A DNA stretch of 64,000 nt from Megalobrama amblycephala. Lineage: Eukaryota; Chordata; Actinopteri; Cypriniformes; Xenocyprididae. The position numbers and the translations under genes were made by a program. Where the stretch lies: the NCBI RefSeq assembly GCF_018812025.1, contig NC_063051.1, positions 1,988,501 to 2,052,500 of the forward strand, given 5' to 3'. Position 1 is the first letter of the stretch. The number at the start of each line of letters is the position of its first letter. Shown here piece after piece: positions 60,286 through 64,000 of the stretch. The notes beneath the pieces were generated by a model. That model was not told the DNA's origin. It did no database searches and saw nothing but the letters and a program-made list of their open reading frames with translations.

Positions 60286-62279
60286 CTTTTCGCACACATT
60301 TAAAGTGAACTCTGTCGCCCCCTTTTGTGCACTGGTAGTGCAAGAGATTAATTTATTTCGCAATGGAAATGTGAATTCAATAAAGCAAGCTGCATTTGGC
60401 TAGTGACTCAACATGGTAGTCACTATAACAAAAAAAAACACTAATCACGATCCATTTTCTTAAAACTGGAAAAAAGTGGAAAAATTACCTAATCACCTTT
60501 AATGACTCAATGATAATGACAACCTAATGATAAAAGATGTTGGATAACACAAATGCTGTGCAATTGAAATCTAGATACACTGCGTATAACTAAAATAATA
60601 TTTTGATTTATTCACTTATAAATTCTGCATATCCATTGCTGAAAACTCTTACTTGTTGGGAATCATCCAGTCTACTCCGGTTTTGGTTTCACATACAGTA
60701 CATGTACTGTTCTACCATTTACTATGTTTCATACTTCACATACAAGTATGAAAAAGCTCATGCGTGGTTCAGGAATGCAGCATGTAGCATGTTTGTGTGT
60801 TAGCGACAGGAAATGATAGTCACTTATCATGGATGGCCTAGTTTTTCAGAACTATTTCCGGTTCATGCGGCACCACTGTAAACCACTTCACACAAACTCT
60901 CAAACGTTACATATTAATGCAAGACCTCCATACATGACCTTCATTTGGGGCCTCTCAAGAATGTTGGAGAATATTGCATTATTAAAGCTGGAGCACATAA
61001 AGAGGGCCATTGTGGTGGGGAGAGCAGGCTTTCCCCCTAAAATTTTGTTTCATAATGTCCACTTGCACAGGATCATTTTTCAACGTATGGAGTTGGCTTA
61101 GATTACTCTGGTCTCCATTCGCAGGCTGATCTTTTCCATATGCTCAGAGCCACAAGCTTAACTCTGTGACACCCTACTATAAACACCCATCAGCAAATTA
61201 TGAGTTACTCTGTCAAGATGACTGAATTTAAAAGCTCTATCACAGACTGTCTTTTAAGAAAAAATCTGCAGTGCTTCTAAACTGAGGTGGTTATTAAATA
61301 ATAATCGGCGATGTTTCTACCATTATAGTCAACGTGATTCATATAGGCCTACCGCATATTATTTTTTACAAAACATCAATTTAAAGTCGATTTTTTTCTA
61401 AAAATAAATAAATAAAAATAAATAAAAACTACGAAGAAATTAACGGCGGTAAAAAAAAATAAAAAAATAGTGGCGGTAAAACGAAAAGACGTTACCTGAG
61501 GCTCAAAAATCCTCACAGCTGATTGGTTCCTGTATACTATACTACGCAAATTCATATTTAACCTGTTTATTAGAAAATTTCAATAAATATTCTTCAATAT
61601 TGCCATTCTAGATCAGGTTTAACAACGGCTGAAGCTTCACAAACACAACACCGATCGGAATATGCTAGCTTAATATTGACGCGTGACTAGCCATCGCTTA
61701 AATTCGTCAATTCAGTACCGAATTCTTCGTAAACAGAATATGAATTTGACAGTTTTATGTTCCCTGAGCATACTACAAGATGACAAAAGATGAAGACTAC
61801 ACTTTAATGAGAACTTACCATCAACACAATGAACACAATTAAACAAAACACCGGCTAACAAAGCAGCATAAACTAAAAATGAATTCTATATAGCCTACAC
61901 AGCATACCTTCAAAACCCACAAAGCAATAAAAGTTACTTGAATGATTCTGAATTCACGCTGTGACAGATAACTGGATGAACATCAGTAAACAAATGAGGG
62001 ATCGGGGGGTGTAAAGTGCATCTGTTAAAATCTAGTCCGCCTTTACTGACGCTGAATCCAAGTGCATACCTACTATTTTCAGTCAGCACTGGATCTATAT
62101 ATTATACAGAACATTTAGACCCGGTAGTAGTCACGCGCCCATTGGCAAAACTATAAACTTATGTGTGCATTATTCAGTTTAAAATATGCTCTTTATGAAT
62201 ATTGCTTAAAAGGCTAATTTTATGCTCTGTTTCTACTCGTTTCATCCCACTCAAACAGCACTGCCAGAAAGATTAGCCG
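60286..62279. other. Unique intronic sequence
   Basis: A 90-codon open frame at 60829-61101 (+) shows no recognised domain. AAATAAATAAA runs lie near 61400-61430. No exon is recognised. Confidence 0.45.
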
Positions 62280-62855
62280 CGATAATAAATAAATAACGCG
62301 CCTAAGAACTAATTAATTGTTCGCTACTTCTAACACGTGCAAATGCAACTACGTCACAGAGGGATGCAGTTCCATCAACAAAGCAATTATGAAGCTAATG
62401 CACACCCAGACAGAAAGAAAAGAGCGCTACATGTCTCCTATAATTCATGTTCAATAAGAGGAGCTGGACGGGAGCTCTCCATCTTCCCTCGGGAAACAAG
62501 CTCTTCAATGGACTTTAGTTTACTCAACCTAATGCTTTTCATATGCAATGCAACATTTAATTGATTTTGCATGAATATCCCAGCTGTTTCAGTGATGCTA
62601 GTGCAAGTGCACAATTCCCGAGATACTGAACTAAGTTTGGGATGCCCTGTCCGGAGGTTTCGCGTGATCCGACAATATGCACTCAAAACTAACACATTCA
62701 CCATATGCAGCCTACACTAAGTAACACGATGTGCATATTGCAACAGATGAAACTGTCCTGAAGTGAATGAAGCAGGTTATTTCCCATCTGGGAAAGAGAA
62801 ACTGAACTGGTGCGTAAAGAAGAAGGAGAAGCCAACGCATGGTGGGGTAAATTAC
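62280..62855. promoter_or_regulatory. Promoter-proximal intron 1, repeat-free
   Basis: Repeat-free sequence directly downstream of exon 1 on the gene strand. It contains CATATGCAATGCAACATTTAA and TTGATTTTGCATGAATATCC (octamer-like, about 62538-62580). A regulatory role is plausible but inferred. Confidence 0.35.
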
Positions 62856-62957
62856 CTTGTTGCAGTGGTAATAGTCCAGAGAGGAGAGGCTGGTGTCGGT
62901 GGGTAATGTACAGGAGCCCACGCTTGAAGGAGGTGCAGGGTAAAATCTCACATCCAT
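62856..62957 (-). CDS. tox2: First coding exon of a TOX-family HMG-box transcription factor, probably tox2 (partial CDS, 34 codons)
   Basis: TOX proteins are nuclear HMG-box DNA-binding regulators of lymphocyte and neural development. Seen: on the minus strand an ATG at 62957 opens a frame beginning MDVRFYP and ending LDYYHCNK. Exactly there the DNA reads CAACAAG|GTAATT, a good splice donor with GT at 62855-62854, giving 34 codons and a phase-0 junction. Known: vertebrate TOX, TOX2 and TOX3 share an MDVR(F/L)YP start and a short first coding exon ending in lysine, after which exon 2 continues with an FDG- or FGN-type sequence. The 'LDYYH' stretch is closest to TOX2, while 'CNK' also fits TOX, so the paralogue is less certain than the family. 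The start context GGGCGATGG has G at -3 and +4. Translation past the donor gives only an 81-residue non-TOX readthrough. The HMG box lies in exons outside this window. Confidence 0.85.
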
Positions 62958-63011
62958 CGCCCGCTCCGCTAGACTGAAGGCATGGAGAGCAGCTCGCGCT
63001 TCTGTTCGCTC

Positions 63012-63054
<43 letters not shown>

Positions 63055-63420
63055 CCTCTATTGTTAACCCAAACAAAAAGTAACAGAACGACTGAAAGAG
63101 AAAGGGGTTGAGCCTCTGTTCATGCTCTCCTCACATCCGTTCACGGATTTGTTCTGTTCCATATGAAAACGCGCGCGGTGATGCTCGGTGGATATTTTGC
63201 GTTTATTTACGCGCTTGTGTTGTGCTTAAAAAGCATTTTAACGCGAAATACTGTAAAAAAGCTTAAATCTAGGTTAATTTAAAGTGAAAAAAATGTTTTT
63301 AAGCTACGTTGGAATTCGTTTCATAACAAAACATGTGTACTTCTACAGTCAAATGTTATTAATATTATGTTTCTAATAAATGTATATATAAAAAGTATGT
63401 ATATATTACTAATATAAATA
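62958..63420 (-). promoter_or_regulatory. 5'UTR and proximal promoter of the tox2-like gene
   Basis: This is the sequence immediately upstream of the start codon on the minus strand. It has more CpG than most of the window (for example GCTCGCGC near 62995 and ACGCGCGCGG near 63170) and a long CT/GA tract at 63013-63047. A TATA-like stretch occurs on the minus strand around 63384-63400, but the region is AT-rich and this may be chance. The transcription start site cannot be placed from sequence alone, and a further 5' non-coding exon is possible. Confidence 0.5.
63013..63060 (-). repeat. (GA)n tract on the gene strand, 5'UTR/promoter
   Basis: About 17 CT dinucleotides on the printed strand, followed by TTTCTCTCCCTCT. 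It reads as an uninterrupted GA/purine tract on the gene strand, starting about 55 bases upstream of the ATG. Such tracts bind GAGA-type factors and can form triplex (H-)DNA. The position relative to the transcription start is unknown. Confidence 0.85.
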
Positions 63421-63727
63421 GCTATATTATTTTATAATAGCGTCTAAAATATCGTCAGTTAATTTTTACGGTAGGTTTCCGAAATATTGTAAAAAATAAG
63501 CTGTATATAAGTTTTAGAGAATACAGAAATGTCCTGCTTTATGAACTTGTGTTTGTGTGGTTCACTGACACTGACTCCTCCATGTGAAATGTCAGGCGAC
63601 CTCTACCGATGGGAGCGGGAAGGAAAAGATGGAAGGAGAGATGGATGAGAGAGATGTGAGGTGGGACAACTGCCCTCAGAAAACTAGCCAATCAGAAACA
63701 CTCTCTGTCTGTCAATCATTACTTTGC

Positions 63728-63728
<1 letters not shown>
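63421..63728. other. Upstream flank, no gene seen
   Basis: Unique-looking sequence upstream of the tox2-like promoter, AT-rich to about 63530, then a purine-rich GGGAGCGGGAAGGAAAAG-type stretch around 63610. No open frame or recognised repeat is seen. Confidence 0.5.

Positions 63729-63784
<56 letters not shown>
63729..63784 (+). repeat. (GATA)n tetranucleotide microsatellite
   Basis: About 14 perfect GATA units. A complementary TATC array follows about 97 bases later (63881-63950), so the two can pair. Confidence 0.95.
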
Positions 63785-63879
63785 CATTCTCAGTATTTTA
63801 ATAGCCAATCAAAATGACTGTAAATATTCTCAATTATATTCATATATTTGCATTATAGCTGACCATGTGGTAAAGTTTA

Positions 63880-63880
<1 letters not shown>

Positions 63881-63951
<71 letters not shown>

Positions 63952-63952
63952 C
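63881..63952 (+). repeat. (TCTA)n tetranucleotide microsatellite
   Basis: About 17 perfect TCTA units, reading GATA on the minus strand, then degenerate TTTC and CCAT repeats to the window end. The array is the reverse complement of the one at 63729-63784. Confidence 0.95.
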
Positions 63953-64000
63953 TTTCTTTAGTTTCCATCCATCCATCTCTTTTTTAGTTTATCCATCCAT

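Noticed and set aside
60829..61101. 90-codon open frame
   Set aside because: No recognisable domain, no splice or codon evidence, within the length expected by chance in 64 kb.
62712..62855. Continuation of the TOX frame beyond codon 34
   Set aside because: The residues after the lysine do not resemble any TOX protein and follow a perfect splice donor, so they are intron readthrough.

Overview
The window looks like a non-coding stretch of a teleost fish genome, most probably a cyprinid (carp/zebrafish lineage). It is AT-rich and full of TA, GT and CTG microsatellites. It also carries cyprinid-type interspersed repeats: a tRNA-derived SINE with the 'AAGTCGCTTTGGAT' tail, palindromic MITE-like elements, Tc1, Harbinger and hAT-like remnants, and a 113-bp 'TTAGCAACCACATAGCAA' minisatellite. 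No prokaryotic gene organisation, CRISPR array, rRNA or intact tRNA gene is visible.

The only convincing protein-coding sequence is at the right end on the minus strand: a 34-codon first coding exon (62856-62957). It starts MDVRFYP, ends LDYYHCNK and stops exactly at an AAG|GTAAT splice donor. This is the N-terminus of a TOX-family HMG-box transcription factor, best matched by tox2 (tox is the alternative). The sequence above 62957 is then 5'UTR and promoter, and 62855 down to 1 would be the first intron, more than 62 kb long and running off the left edge. I found no second coding exon.

Layout, left to right. 1-8 kb: AT-rich duplications, a 914-bp palindromic element, a 57-bp-arm hairpin and a MITE. 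8.4-10.0 kb: a Harbinger-type element with a Myb/SANT remnant, nested in another MITE. 10.6-13.6 kb: GT/CA arrays and two more elements. 15.9-19.1 kb: a repeat with an internal 2.8-kb CTG/TTG/TTA array, bracketed by 76-bp direct repeats. 20.1-21.4 kb: the 113-bp minisatellite. 22.8-24.1 kb: a broken Tc1-like transposase ending in a hairpin, then another repeat. 25.7-30.1 kb: TA-rich arrays, a GC-richer unique block (26.6-27.7 kb) and a perfect 49-bp inverted repeat with 1.2 kb between its arms. 30.15-30.98 kb: a Tc1-type element with IR/DR ends. 33.2-34.8 kb: a tandem MITE cluster. 36.7-42 kb: an AT-rich minisatellite family in opposed orientations. 42.8-45.2 kb: SINE pieces and a 166-bp tandem repeat. 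45.7-56.8 kb: old repeats and TA-linked duplications. 59.5-60.3 kb: a hAT-like element. 62.3-64 kb: exon 1, a CT/GA tract and a GATA/TATC pair.

There is no multi-gene system here. The window matters as the first intron and promoter of one developmental/immune regulator. Long low-repeat blocks may hold enhancers, and the repeats record many nested insertions, inversions and TA-linked duplications.
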